A stretch of 64,000 nucleotides of DNA from the NCBI GenBank assembly GCA_036785325.1, contig JAXIVH010000028.1, positions 5,372,946 to 5,436,945 of the forward strand, in the 5' to 3' direction. The stretch is from Urophycis tenuis. Its lineage: Eukaryota > Chordata > Actinopteri > Gadiformes > Phycidae. Position 1 is the stretch's first letter. Each line of letters begins with the position of its first letter. Below are positions 10,996-21,826 of this stretch, piece by piece. Under the pieces are notes generated by a model. It was not told the DNA's origin. It searched no databases and saw only the letters and a program-made list of their open reading frames with translations. The position numbers and the translations under genes are program-made.

Positions 10996-13512
10996 AATTG
11001 AAAAGTTGAAGGTATGTTTTTAGCTGCTGGGTAGACTTCAGTCAACCTGACGCAGTTTTGTCTTTGAGCAACCAAATTGCTCGGGGATGGGCTCATTTTA
11101 AGCGGGGAAATCTAAGGTTCCCAACGGCGTATGGCAAGATTATATTGAGTCATGGGTCGTTGAAATACTAAGCTAATTAATTTCTGTTCTTTATTGAAAG
11201 ATTGATCTTAATTGAAACGTTGAAGGTATGTTTTTAGCTGCTGGGTAGACTTCAGTCAACCTGACGCAGTTTTGTCTGTGAGCAAGCAGACTGCTCACGG
11301 ATGGGCTCATTTTAAGCGGGGAAATCTAAGCTTTCCAACGGCGTATGGCAAGACTATATTGACTCATTGGTCGTTGAAATACTAAGCTAATTAATTTGTG
11401 ATCTGTAAGGAAAGATTGATGTTAATTGAAACGTTGAAGGTATGTTTTTAGCTGCTGGGTAGACTTCAGTCAACCTGACACAGTTTTGTCTCTGAGCAAC
11501 CAAATTGCTTGGGGATGGGCTCATTTTAAGCGGGGAAATCTAAGCTTTCCAACGGCGTATGGCAAGACTATATTGACTCATGGGTCGTTGAAATACTAAG
11601 ATAATTAATTTGTGTTCTGTAAGGAAAGATTGATGTTAATTGAAACGTTGAAGGTATGTTTTTAGCTGCTGGGTAGACTTCACTCAACCTGACACAGTTT
11701 TGTCTGTGATCAACCAGACTGCTGGCGGATGGGCTCATTTTAAGCAGGGAAATTTAAGCTTTTCAACGGCGTATGGTAAGACTATATTCACCAAAGGGCC
11801 GTTGAAATACTAAGCTAATTAATTTGTGTTCTGTAAGGAAAGATTGATGTTAATTGAAACGTTAAAGGTATGTTTTTGGCTGCTGGGTAGACTTCATTCA
11901 ACCTGACGCAGTTTAGTCTGTGATCAACCAGACTGCTCGCGGATGGGCTCATTTTAAGCGGGGAAATCTAAGCTTTCCAACGGCGTATGGCAAGACTATA
12001 TTGACTCATGGGTCGTTGAAATACTAAGCTAATTAATTTGTGTTCTGTAAGGAAAGATTGATGTTAATTGAAACGTTGAAGGTATGTTTTTAGCTGCTGG
12101 GTAGACTTCAGTCAACCTGACGCAGTTTAGTCTGTGAGCAACCAAATTGCTCGGGGATGGGCTCATTATAAGCGGGGAAATCTAAGCTTTCCAACGGCGT
12201 ATGGCAAGACTATATTCACCAAAGGGTCGTTGAAATACTAAGCTAATTAATTTGTGTTCTGTAAGGAAAGATTGATGTTAATTGAAACGTTGAAGGTATG
12301 TCTTTAGCTGCTGTGTAGACTTCAGTCAACCTGACGCAGATTTGTCTGTGAGCAACCAAATTGCTCGGGGATGGGCTCATTATAAGCGGGGAAATCTAAG
12401 CTTTCCAACGGCGTATGGCAAGACTATATTCACCAAAGGGCCGTTGAAATACTAAGCTAATTAATTTGTGTTCTGTAAGGAAAGATTGATGTTAATTGAA
12501 ACGTTAAAGGTATGTTTTTAGCTGCTGGGTAGACTTCATTCAACCTGACGCAGTTTAGTCTGTGATCAACCAGACTGCTCGCGGATGGGCTCATTTTAAG
12601 CGGGGAAATCTAAGCTTTCCAACGGCGTATGGCAAGACTATATTGACTCATGGGTCGTTGAAATACTAAGCTAATTAATTAGTGTTCTGTAAGGAAAGAT
12701 TGATGTTAATTGAAACGTTGAAGGTATGTTTTTAGCTGCTGGGTAGACTTCACTCAACCTGACACAGTTTTGTCTGTGAGCAACCAAATTGCTCGCGGAT
12801 GGGCTCATTTTAAGCGGGGAAATCTAAGCTTTCCAACGGCGTATGGCAAGACTATATTGACTCATGGGTCGTTGAAATACTAAGCTAATTAATTAGTGTT
12901 CTGTAAGGAAAGATTGATGTTAATTGAAACGTTGAAGGTATGTCTTTAGCTGCTGTGTAGACTTCAGTCAACCTGATGCAGATTTGTCTGTGAGCAACCA
13001 AATTGCTCGGGGATGGGCTCATTATAAGCGGGGAAATCTAAGCTTTCCAACGGCGTATGGCAAGACTATATTCACCAAAGGGCCGTTGAAATACTAAGCT
13101 AATTAATTTGTGTTCTGTAAGGAAAGATTGATGTTAATTGAAACGTTAAAGGTATGTTTTTAGCTGCTGGGTAGACTTCATTCAACCTGAGGCAGTTTAG
13201 TCTGTGATCAACCAGACTGCTCGCGGATGGGCTCATTTTAAGCGGGGAAATCTAAGCTTTCCAACGGCGTATGGCAAGACTATATTCACTAAAGGGTCGT
13301 TGAAATACTAAGCTAATTCATTTGTGTTCTGTAAGGAAAGATTGATGTTAATTGAAACGTTGAAGGTATGTCTTTAGCTGCTGTGTAGACTTCAGTCAAC
13401 CTGACGCAGATTTGTCTGTGAGCAACCAAATTGCTCGGAGATTGGCTCATTTTAAACTGGGAAATCTAAGCTTTCCAACGACGTATGGCATGACTATATT
13501 TGCCCATGGGTC
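10996..13512 (+). repeat. Satellite tract T5, part left of the LINE
   Basis: With the LINE and one target-site copy removed, T5 is 12 x 214 - 17 bp. It starts with the series TTATATTGAGTCA, AAGCAGACTGC, TGACTCATTGG/GTGATCTG and CTCTGAGCAACC that is also seen after B9, B13 and B15-B19. It ends in the block-proximal left flank, at GCCCATGGGTC. Confidence 0.93.
13506..13512 (+). repeat. Left target-site duplication of the LINE
   Basis: ATGGGTC here is repeated at 17612-17618. The empty site, GCCCATGGGTCGTCGAAAT, can be read before other blocks and contains this heptamer once. Confidence 0.9.
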
Positions 13513-13673
13513 AGTTCCGGTTCCGGCGCCGCAGCGAGTGGCAGCCCGACACAGCAGCTCCCGATCTTTTTCCTTTTTTTAATCTATATAGTACTTTAGA
13601 ACTGTAGCACTAGGCTTTAGAAGCATGTTTTAGGTTATATGAGGGCTCTTAAACGGGTCGAACAATAACTAGT
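13513..13673 (+). promoter_or_regulatory. 5' UTR / presumed internal promoter region of the LINE
   Basis: This 161-bp leader is GC-rich for the first 60 bp and then T-rich (TTTTTCCTTTTTTT). LINEs of this kind usually carry an internal promoter here. No core element is recognisable, so the promoter role is inferred from the family. No separate ORF1 is present. Confidence 0.5.
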
Positions 13674-16600
13674 ATGTGCAGGGCGATCGCCACGATCGCT
13701 AAACAACAACAACAACAACAATGGACTGGCGCCTACTCGCGGGACGAGCTCCTTCAGCTCCGGGATCGACCAGCGGTGTGCCCGAGGGGGATCCCGAAAG
13801 AGCTGAGGATAAAGCGGCGTGGGACCAGAGCAGGAGCCATGGTGAGGAACAAGAGGATGGAGAGGAAGTGGAGATATAAGCCCCGTCTTCCCTCGGTTAT
13901 CATGGGTAATGTTCGCTCACTGCCCAACAAGATGGACGAACTATCAGCCCTCACTACCGGACAGCGCGAGTACCGGGAATGTAGTGTGTTGTGCCTGACG
14001 GAGACATGGCTGAACGGGAACATACCAGACTGCTCAGTGGAACTAGCCGGCTTCACGCTAGTTCGGGCGGACAGGAACAAACAGAGCGGTAAGAAGTCGG
14101 GTGGCGGACTTGCCGTCTTTGTTAATTCCAAATGGTGCAACCCGGGACATGTTACCACGAAGGTAATCACGTGCACGCCCGACGTCGAGTTGTTAGCGGT
14201 GGGACTGAGACCGTACTATCTGCCCCGTGAGTTTTCGGCAGCCATTGTTGTTATTGTTTACACTCCACCATCGGCCGTAGCGGCGCGGGCTTGTGACGTC
14301 ATTCATTCTTCCGTCGCAGACCTGCAGACTAGACATCCCAACGCCCTTATTATAGTAAATGGAGACTTTAATCATGTAAATATATCAAAGACACTGACTG
14401 ACTTCACCCAGTATGTAACCTGCAGCACCAGAGGAGATAAGACCCTGGACTTACTGTATGCCAATGCTAAGGGAGCATACAGTGCAACAGCCCTCCCCCC
14501 CCTGGGCAAATCAGATCACTGCTTGATCCTACTGTCTCCTACATATAAGCCTCAGGTTAGGAGACAGCCCATTACCACCAGGACTGTACAGCAGTGGTCT
14601 GAGGAGGCTGAAGAGGCCCTGAGGGAGTGCTACAGGACAACAGACTGGAGGATGTTTCAGGAGGACTATGGTGATGACATTGAGGGTCTCACTCAGTGCG
14701 TCACAGACTATATAAAGTTCTGTGAGGAGAGTGTTGTCCCCACCAAGAAGGTCCGTTGCTTCCCTAACAGCAAACCCTGGATCAACAGGGACATCAAAGT
14801 CCTGTTGAACCGTAAGAGGAGAGCCTTCATGGTAGGAGACAATGAGGACACACAGAGGGAGATACAAAGAGAGCTGAGGAGGGAACTGAGGAGAGCTAAG
14901 GCCTGCTATAAAAGCAGGATTGAGGACAAGCTGCAGCAGAACAACTCCCGAGAGGTGTGGGCAGGGGTGAAAACCATCACCGGCATGAAAACTGCCGGAG
15001 GATCACAGGAGGGGACAAAGGAATGGGCCGATGAGTTAAACCTGTTTTTCAACAGATTTGACTCACCAACGGGGGCCAGACCCTCAACTCCCCTTCCCCC
15101 CTCCTGCCCTACTCATCTCCCTGCTGGACCACCAGATCCGGGCATGGCAGCTTCAGCTTCTGCACCTCCCCTCCCTGCACCACCCTCCCTCTCTCTCCCG
15201 TTCCACACTCACAGGGAGGCTGGACCAATGTCCGGCCCAGAGGACAGTCACCCCCTCGCCACACCGCAGACTACACCTGTGACCCCGGAAATAACAACCC
15301 CAACCATCAGCACCAGCCACGTGAGACGGCAGCTCACGAGGATCAGGCCTAACAAGGCCAGAGGACCCGATGACATCAGCCCGAGGGTGCTCAAGATCTG
15401 CGCGGAGCAGCTGGCAGGAGTGTTCACGCACCTCTTCGGCCTCTCCCTGAGGCTGAAAAAGGTGCCAACTCTATGGAAGACTTCCTGCGTAGTCCCTGTG
15501 CCGAAGAAGGGTCGTCCCAACGCTCCAGGGGACTTCAGACCTGTGGCACTAACGTCACACGTCATGAAGACCTTTGAGAGATTGGTTCTGGACCATCTCA
15601 AGCCCAGGGTGCGTGACTGCCTGGACCCATTGCAGTTTGCGTACCAGACCCACATCGGCGTGGAGGATGCCATCATCTACCTGCTTCACAGAGCTTACAC
15701 ACACCTGGAGAGGCCACAGAGCATGGTGAGAATCATGTTCTTCGACTTCTCCAGTGCTTTTGACACCGTCCAGCCAGACCGGCTGGCTGAGAAGCTCCTG
15801 GTGATGCAGGTCGATCCTGACATGGTGGCATGGATTACGGACTACCTCACGGACAGACCGCAGTATGTCAGGCTGCGACACTGCTTGTCAGACATGGTGA
15901 CTAGCAACACCGGCACACCCCAGGGAACTGTACTTTCACCATTCCTGTTCACCCTCTACACCTCAGATTTCTGCTATAACTCCCGAACATGCCACCTGCA
16001 GAAGTTCTCGGACGACTCCTCCATTGTTGGATGCATCACAGACAACGAGGAGGAGGAGTACAGGGAACTGGTGAGGAACTTTGTGGGATGGTGTGATGGG
16101 AACCACCTCCAGCTCAACACAGGGAAAACCAAGGAGCTGGTGGTGGACTTTAGACGCAGGAAGTGTCCCCCATTACCGGTTTCCATAAAGGGGGAAGAGG
16201 TGGAGATGGTGGACACCTGCAAGTTCCTTGGGGTGCACCTAAACAACAAATTGGACTGGTCTGATAATACCGAGGCCCTCTACAGGAAGGGACAGAGCAG
16301 GCTGTTCTTCCTGAGGAGGCTCAGATCCTTCAATGTGTGCACTAGGCTGCTACGGATGTTCTACCAGTCTGTGGTAGCCAGTGTCACCTTCTTCGCCATC
16401 GTGTGCTGGGGAGGAGGCATCGGGTGTGGTGGGGCAAGTAAGCTGAACAAGCTGGTGAGGAAGGCGAGCTCCGTGGTGGGGATGAAGCTGGACTGTATGG
16501 AGGCGGTGACAGAGAGGAGGATGAGGGGGAAGCTGCAGGCGATCCTGGACAACCCCTCTCACCCTCTCTACGCCGAGCTGAGGCAACTCAGGAGCACGTT

Positions 16601-16730
16601 CAGCCATAGGCTCACTCAGCCACGTGCTTCAAAGCGCTTGGGGGGCTCTTTCATCCCATCAGCTATCAGGCTCTACAATACCTCAACCACCCGCTCCCAA
16701 CGTCTCGGAAGCGCCAGCACCACCAGATAA
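13674..16730 (+). CDS. LINE endonuclease/reverse transcriptase (1,018 aa)
   Basis: The protein would nick target DNA and copy the element's RNA onto the cut end. The N-terminal EN domain covers about residues 72-290: N79, E110 in LTETW, GDFN at 230-233 and SDH at 280-282 are the expected catalytic positions and all are present. A Pro/Ser/Thr-rich linker lies at about 466-545. The RT domain covers about 600-860, with FRPVALT 621-627, motif A FFDFSSAFDT (D691), GTPQGTVLSP 747-756 and the active-site FSDD 778-781, followed by FLGVHL 851-856. A conserved-looking C-terminal region follows to residue 1018. The frame has no internal stop or shift. The first ATG is used here; M56 just before the EN domain is an alternative start. 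Residues 11-16 are a short Gln run from CAA repeats. A separate ORF1 is lacking, as in several members of this group. Activity is plausible but untested. Confidence 0.95.
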   Translation: MCRAIATIAKQQQQQQWTGAYSRDELLQLRDRPAVCPRGIPKELRIKRRGTRAGAMVRNKRMERKWRYKPRLPSVIMGNVRSLPNKMDELSALTTGQREYRECSVLCLTETWLNGNIPDCSVELAGFTLVRADRNKQSGKKSGGGLAVFVNSKWCNPGHVTTKVITCTPDVELLAVGLRPYYLPREFSAAIVVIVYTPPSAVAARACDVIHSSVADLQTRHPNALIIVNGDFNHVNISKTLTDFTQYVTCSTRGDKTLDLLYANAKGAYSATALPPLGKSDHCLILLSPTYKPQVRRQPITTRTVQQWSEEAEEALRECYRTTDWRMFQEDYGDDIEGLTQCVTDYIKFCEESVVPTKKVRCFPNSKPWINRDIKVLLNRKRRAFMVGDNEDTQREIQRELRRELRRAKACYKSRIEDKLQQNNSREVWAGVKTITGMKTAGGSQEGTKEWADELNLFFNRFDSPTGARPSTPLPPSCPTHLPAGPPDPGMAASASAPPLPAPPSLSLPFHTHREAGPMSGPEDSHPLATPQTTPVTPEITTPTISTSHVRRQLTRIRPNKARGPDDISPRVLKICAEQLAGVFTHLFGLSLRLKKVPTLWKTSCVVPVPKKGRPNAPGDFRPVALTSHVMKTFERLVLDHLKPRVRDCLDPLQFAYQTHIGVEDAIIYLLHRAYTHLERPQSMVRIMFFDFSSAFDTVQPDRLAEKLLVMQVDPDMVAWITDYLTDRPQYVRLRHCLSDMVTSNTGTPQGTVLSPFLFTLYTSDFCYNSRTCHLQKFSDDSSIVGCITDNEEEEYRELVRNFVGWCDGNHLQLNTGKTKELVVDFRRRKCPPLPVSIKGEEVEMVDTCKFLGVHLNNKLDWSDNTEALYRKGQSRLFFLRRLRSFNVCTRLLRMFYQSVVASVTFFAIVCWGGGIGCGGASKLNKLVRKASSVVGMKLDCMEAVTERRMRGKLQAILDNPSHPLYAELRQLRSTFSHRLTQPRASKRLGGSFIPSAIRLYNTSTTRSQRLGSASTTR

Positions 16731-16765
16731 TGGATTTGTATAACACACCACACACCCCAGACTGT
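16334..16765 (+). repeat. Internal direct repeat of the LINE, copy 1 (end of coding sequence)
   Basis: It encodes residues from VCTRLLRMFYQSVVASVT (about 888) to the stop codon, plus the first ~35 bp of 3' UTR. It is the in-frame partner of the diverged copy 500 bp downstream. Confidence 0.85.
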
Positions 16766-16833
16766 TTTCTAGCCATTCTCATCTTATGTCTGTTCATCTC
16801 ACTAATAACCACTGCCCATCTGTCATCTTTCAT

Positions 16834-17258
16834 TGTGTGCACCAGGCTTCCACGGATGGTCTACCAGTCTGCGGTGGCCAGTGTCACCTCTTCACTGCCG
16901 TGTGCTGGGGAGGAAGCTTTGGGAGCGGTGGTGCCAGGAAGCTGTACAAGCCGGGGAGGAAGGCGAGCCCTGCAGTGGGGATGAAGCTGGACGGTGTGGA
17001 GGCGGCGACAGTGAGGAAGACGAGGGGAATGCTGCTGGCGACCCGGACCTACCCTCTCAGCCTCACTGTGCTGAACTGAAGCAACTGAAGCAACTCAGGA
17101 ACACGTTCAGCCACATGCTCACTCAGCCAAGTGCCTCAAAGTGCTTGGGTGCTCCTTCATCCCACCAACCATCAGGCTCAGGAAGCTCCAACACCACCAG
17201 ACATATGGAATGGACTGAACTTTCATTCACATACACCACACCACACACCTTGGACTGT
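16834..17258 (+). pseudogene. Diverged copy of the LINE C-terminal coding region inside its 3' UTR
   Basis: It starts at TGTGTGCACCAGGCT, exactly 500 bp after the matching TGTGTGCACTAGGCT in the coding region. The matching order continues: CTACCAGTCTG, GTGTGCTGGGGAGGA, GGGGATGAAGCTGGAC, ACGTTCAGCCA, CTCACTCAGCCA and CACCACCAGA. Several indels break the frame; only the first ~20 codons still read VCTRLPRMVYQSAVASVT. It is visibly diverged while the main frame is intact, so the duplication is old relative to this insertion and probably belongs to the family. Confidence 0.82.
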
Positions 17259-17580
17259 GACCCAGCCGTTGTTATTCCAGGACCATTCATATATTGTACC
17301 TGGAATACCTGTATAAATTTGCACATCTTGCACCTTCCACTTTCCGCATACTTGCACTATTTTATCTACTTGCACTATTTGATCTATCTTGCATTTTGCA
17401 CCACAAACTGCTATCTAGGACACTAGTATGCATACGGGTCCTCTCGTCACCGACCTGACTTAAGAGCGCGTATTTAATCTAATCTATTGTTTTTTATTGT
17501 GTATAGAATTTAGCCAGGCTCTTTACTGCTCATCTATCCCCTGCACTGCTGGTCTCTGCGAATTTCTCCTACGGGGGATT

Positions 17581-17586
17581 AATAAA
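17581..17586 (+). promoter_or_regulatory. AATAAA polyadenylation signal of the LINE
   Basis: AATAAA sits 5 bp before the terminal TATCT repeats, where RNA 3' ends of this LINE type are expected. Confidence 0.7.
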
Positions 17587-17590
17587 GAAA

Positions 17591-17611
17591 TATCTTATCT
17601 TATCTTATCTT
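17591..17611 (+). repeat. LINE 3' terminal pentanucleotide repeats
   Basis: About four tandem TATCT units end the element. Short tandem tails instead of poly(A) are typical of CR1/L2-type LINEs. The last AT may belong to either the tail or the target site. Confidence 0.9.
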
Positions 17612-17652
17612 ATGGGTCGTCGAAATAATAAGCTGATTCATGTGTGTTCTGT
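17612..17652 (+). repeat. Right target-site copy and rest of T5
   Basis: ATGGGTC (17612-17618) is the second target-site copy. The interrupted monomer then resumes with GTCGTCGAAATAATAAGC and leads into B6. Rejoining at this point gives 12 monomers with no length error. Confidence 0.9.
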
Positions 17653-18353
17653 TGGCTGTGGAAAGAAAATAGCACACAAGTCATACCAAGTCACCTTTAT
17701 TTTTCAGTGATAAACATTAATAAATAAACAGTATGGACATTGTATAAACAGTTGTATAAAAAGTGTAAACGGTATGAACAGTGTTCTTATAAAAGATATC
17801 AATATCAATACTGATCACGTGTGTATTTTATATTTCCAGGTTATTTGTTGATGAGCCAGAGCCTGTGACTCCCACCAACCGGCCCGTTCAGCCCACTGCG
17901 TTGTCGTCCTCCACCCGGCCGAAGCCTCCTGCGCCCACCCGCCTCCAGCCGAGGCCTCCTGCTGCGTCAGCCTGTGGCCCGCCCGCCCCCTGTGTCGGCA
18001 GCACCCATACCGCTGGTCCTCCCCGCACAGCCACAGGCCCCCTCCGTCCTGCTTCGTGGGCCATCCTGCAGCTGTCTCTGCAGTCATCGTGTGTCAAAAC
18101 CATTCAAACTTGTATATGGTAACATTTCAAAATGACACCAGCATAAATGAGGACCTTGCAATAGGTTGTGTGTTACATGACCCCCCTGGCATACAGCTGT
18201 ATGTCTCTGTGAAGGTGGTTGTGAAGAACTGCATCCGGCTGAACAAGTACAAGTGCCGGTGAGGCAGCAACTCTCTCGAGGGGTTGCACGCCCACCTGGT
18301 TAACGCCATCCCTTCACAGCGATGTGGGATCATGCCGTTCCAAGTAAGTGATT

Positions 18354-18388
<35 letters not shown>

Positions 18389-18628
18389 GCGCATATATAC
18401 ACACACACACACACTTATATATACACACACATATATATATATACTTAAACATAGCTAACCCTTTTTTTCCCCCTTCTCGGGGATTATGCTCCCAGTTTTG
18501 ATCTCGGACGTCTGGTCACTTATAGCATATAATAATATTCTATTACTGTTAAGCCAACTATGAATAATAAAACAGGCCAAAACATGTGTCCTTTATCATA
18601 GCTACACGTATTACAAAAAAAACGCGTG
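17653..18628 (+). repeat. Complex block B6 (976 bp)
   Basis: The microsatellite spans 18358-18444 (87 bp). One private change is visible, TAGCTAACC for TAGCTGACC, in the unique tail. B6-T6, B7-T7 and B8 form near-identical repeats about 1.6 kb long. Confidence 0.92.
17840..18343 (+). pseudogene. Exon-like coding fragment, copy 6 (TGA-truncated)
   Basis: TGA at 18260-18262. It has CGCCATCCC and CGATGTGGG, and is identical at all scored positions to copies 7, 8 and 10. Confidence 0.5.
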
Positions 18629-19253
18629 AATTGAAAAGTTGAAGGTATGTTTTTAGCTGCTGGGTAGACTTCATTCAACCTGACGCAGTTTAGTCTGTGA
18701 GCAACCAAATTGCTCGCGGATGGGCTCATTTTAAGCGGGGAAATCTAAGGTTCCCAACGGCGTATGGCAAGACTATATTGAGTCATGGGTCGTTGAAATA
18801 CTAAGCTAATTAATTTCTGTTCTTTATTGAAAGATTGATCTTAATTGAAACGTTGAAGGTATGTTTTTAGCTGCTGGGTAGACTTCAGTCAACCTGACGC
18901 AGTTTTGTCTGTGATCAACCAGACTGCTCGCGGATGGGCTCATTTTAAGCGGGGAAATCTAAGCTTTCCAACGGCGTATGGCAAGACTATATTCACTAAA
19001 GGGTCGTTGAAATACTAAGCTAATTAATTTGTGTTCTGTAAGGAAAGATTGATGTTAATTGAAACGTTGAAGGTATGTTTTTAGCTGCTGGGTAGACTTC
19101 AGTCAACCTGACGCAGTTTTGTCTGTGAGCAACCAAATTGCTCTGAGATTGGCTCATTTTAAACGGGGAAATCTAAGCTTTCCAACGACGTATGGCATGA
19201 CTATATTTGCCCATGGGTCGTCGAAATAATAAGCTGATTCATGTGTGTTCTGT
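18629..19253 (+). repeat. Satellite tract T6: n = 3 monomers
   Basis: 625 bp (3 x 214 - 17). The last monomer has GCTCTGAGATTGGCTC, a private variant of the block-proximal GCTCGGAGATTGGCTC. Confidence 0.94.
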
Positions 19254-19954
19254 TGGCTGTGGAAAGAAAATAGCACACAAGTCATACCAAGTCACCTTTA
19301 TTTTTCAGTGATAAACATTAATAAATAAACAGTATGGACATTGTATAAACAGTTGTATAAAAAGTGTAAACGGTATGAACAGTGTTCTTATAAAAGATAT
19401 CAATATCAATACTGATCACGTGTGTATTTTATATTTCCAGGTTATTTGTTGATGAGCCAGAGCCTGTGACTCCCACCAACCGGCCCGTTCAGCCCACTGC
19501 GTTGTCGTCCTCCACCCGGCCGAAGCCTCCTGCGCCCACCCGCCTCCAGCCGAGGCCTCCTGCTGCGTCAGCCTGTGGCCCGCCCGCCCCCTGTGTCGGC
19601 AGCACCCATACCGCTGGTCCTCCCCGCACAGCCACAGGCCCCCTCCGTCCTGCTTCGTGGGCCATCCTGCAGCTGTCTCTGCAGTCATCGTGTGTCAAAA
19701 CCATTCAAACTTGTATATGGTAACATTTCAAAATGACACCAGCATAAATGAGGACCTTGCAATAGGTTGTGTGTTACATGACCCCCCTGGCATACAGCTG
19801 TATGTCTCTGTGAAGGTGGTTGTGAAGAACTGCATCCGGCTGAACAAGTACAAGTGCCGGTGAGGCAGCAACTCTCTCGAGGGGTTGCACGCCCACCTGG
19901 TTAACGCCATCCCTTCACAGCGATGTGGGATCATGCCGTTCCAAGTAAGTGATT

Positions 19955-19985
<31 letters not shown>

Positions 19986-20227
19986 GCGCGCATATATACA
20001 CACACACACACACTTATATATACACACACATATATATATATACTTAAACATAGCTGACCCTTTTTTTCCCCCTTCTCGGGGATTATGCTCCCAGTTTTGA
20101 TCTCGGACGTCTGGTCACTTATAGCATATAATAATATTCTATTACTGTTAAGCCAACTATGAATAATAAAACAGGCCAAAACATGTGTCCTTTATCATAG
20201 CTACACGTATTACAAAAAAAACGCGTG
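19254..20227 (+). repeat. Complex block B7 (974 bp)
   Basis: The microsatellite spans 19959-20043 (85 bp). The exon-like segments of B6 and B7 start 1,601 bp apart, and those of B7 and B8 1,599 bp apart. Confidence 0.92.
19441..19944 (+). pseudogene. Exon-like coding fragment, copy 7 (TGA-truncated)
   Basis: TGA at 19861-19863; otherwise the same haplotype as copy 6. Confidence 0.5.
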
Positions 20228-20852
20228 AATTGAAAAGTTGAAGGTATGTTTTTAGCTGCTGGGTAGACTTCATTCAACCTGACGCAGTTTAGTCTGTGAG
20301 CAACCAAATTGCTCGCGGATGGGCTCATTTTAAGCGGGGAAATCTAAGGTTCCCAACGGCGTATGGCAAGACTATATTGAGTCATGGGTCGTTGAAATAC
20401 TAAGCTAATTAATTTCTGTTCTTTATTGAAAGATTGATCTTAATTGAAACGTTGAAGGTATGTTTTTAGCTGCTGGGTAGACTTCAGTCAACCTGACGCA
20501 GTTTTGTCTGTGATCAACCAGACTGCTCGCGGATGGGCTCATTTTAAGCGGGGAAATCTAAGCTTTCCAACGGCGTATGGCAAGACTATATTCACTAAAG
20601 GGTCGTTGAAATACTAAGCTAATTCATTTTTGTTCTGTAAGGAAAGATTGATGTTAATTGAAACGTTGAAGGTATGTCTTTAGCTGCTGTGTAGACTTCA
20701 GTCAACCTGACGCAGATTTGTCTGTGAGCAACCAAATTGCTCGGAGATTGGCTCATTTTAAACGGGGAAATCTAAGCTTTCCAACGACGTATGGCATGAC
20801 TATATTTGCCCATGGGTCGTCGAAATAATAAGCTGATTCATGTGTGTTCTGT
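20228..20852 (+). repeat. Satellite tract T7: n = 3 monomers
   Basis: 625 bp. It matches T6 in monomer order, except that its last two monomers have AATTCATTTTTGTTC and the GTCTTTAGCTGCTGTG form. Confidence 0.94.
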
Positions 20853-21826
20853 TGGCTGTGGAAAGAAAATAGCACACAAGTCATACCAAGTCACCTTTAT
20901 TTTTCAGTGATAAACATTAATAAATAAACAGTATGGACATTGTATAAACAGTTGTATAAAAAGTGTAAACGGTATGAACAGTGTTCTTATAAAAGATATC
21001 AATATCAATACTGATCACGTGTGTATTTTATATTTCCAGGTTATTTGTTGATGAGCCAGAGCCTGTGACTCCCACCAACCGGCCCGTTCAGCCCACTGCG
21101 TTGTCGTCCTCCACCCGGCCGAAGCCTCCTGCGCCCACCCGCCTCCAGCCGAGGCCTCCTGCTGCGTCAGCCTGTGGCCCGCCCGCCCCCTGTGTCGGCA
21201 GCACCCATACCGCTGGTCCTCCCCGCACAGCCACAGGCCCCCTCCGTCCTGCTTCGTGGGCCATCCTGCAGCTGTCTCTGCAGTCATCGTGTGTCAAAAC
21301 CATTCAAACTTGTATATGGTAACATTTCAAAATGACACCAGCATAAATGAGGACCTTGCAATAGGTTGTGTGTTACATGACCCCCCTGGCATACAGCTGT
21401 ATGTCTCTGTGAAGGTGGTTGTGAAGAACTGCATCCGGCTGAACAAGTACAAGTGCCGGTGAGGCAGCAACTCTCTCGAGGGGTTGCACGCCCACCTGGT
21501 TAACGCCATCCCTTCACAGCGATGTGGGATCATGCCGTTCCAAGTAAGTGATTAAAACACACACACACACACACACACACACATGCGCGCATATATACAC
21601 ACACACACACACTTATATATACACACACATATATATATATACTTAAACATAGCTGACCCTTTTTTTCCCCCTTCTCGGGGATTATGCTCCCAGTTTTGAT
21701 CTCGGACGTCTGGTCACTTATAGCATATAATAATATTCTATTACTGTTAAGCCAACTATGAATAATAGAACAGGCCAAAACATGTGTCCTTTATCATAGC
21801 TACACGTATTACAAAAAAAACGCGTG
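20853..21826 (+). repeat. Complex block B8 (974 bp)
   Basis: The microsatellite spans 21558-21642 (85 bp) with a private ACATGCGCGC. A further private change, AATAGAACAGG, lies in the tail. Confidence 0.92.
21040..21543 (+). pseudogene. Exon-like coding fragment, copy 8 (TGA-truncated)
   Basis: TGA at 21460-21462; same haplotype as copies 6, 7 and 10. Confidence 0.5.

Larger units (their letters stand above)
13513..17611 (+). mobile_element. Non-LTR retrotransposon (LINE), CR1/L2/Rex1 group, apparently full length
   Basis: The element is 4,099 bp with a GC-rich 5' start (AGTTCCGGTTCCGGCGCCG), one long endonuclease-RT reading frame, a long 3' UTR with AATAAA, a tail of TATCT repeats and a 7-bp target-site duplication. 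The apurinic-type endonuclease, the RT and the short tandem tail place it in the CR1/L2/Rex1 group; the exact clade is not decided. There are no LTRs and no poly(A) tail. It is the only mobile element recognised here and the only insertion within a monomer tract. The intact frame argues for recent arrival. Confidence 0.93.
16731..17611 (+). other. LINE 3' UTR
   Basis: These 881 bp lie between the stop codon and the insertion edge. They hold a diverged copy of the end of the coding region (16834-17258), a T/C-rich part with repeated TTGCACTATTT near 17353 and 17373, a polyadenylation signal and the terminal repeats. Short reading frames here (up to 197 codons) are by-products of the duplicated coding sequence and do not preserve its frame. 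Confidence 0.85.

Noticed and set aside
16833..17426. Second LINE protein (197-codon frame) after the RT
   Set aside because: It runs out of frame through the diverged copy of the RT C-terminal region; the matching amino-acid sequence is in other frames and is broken by indels.
13513..17611. Endogenous retrovirus or LTR element
   Set aside because: There are no terminal long repeats, no gag or protease, and the RT follows an AP-type endonuclease in one frame, as in non-LTR elements.
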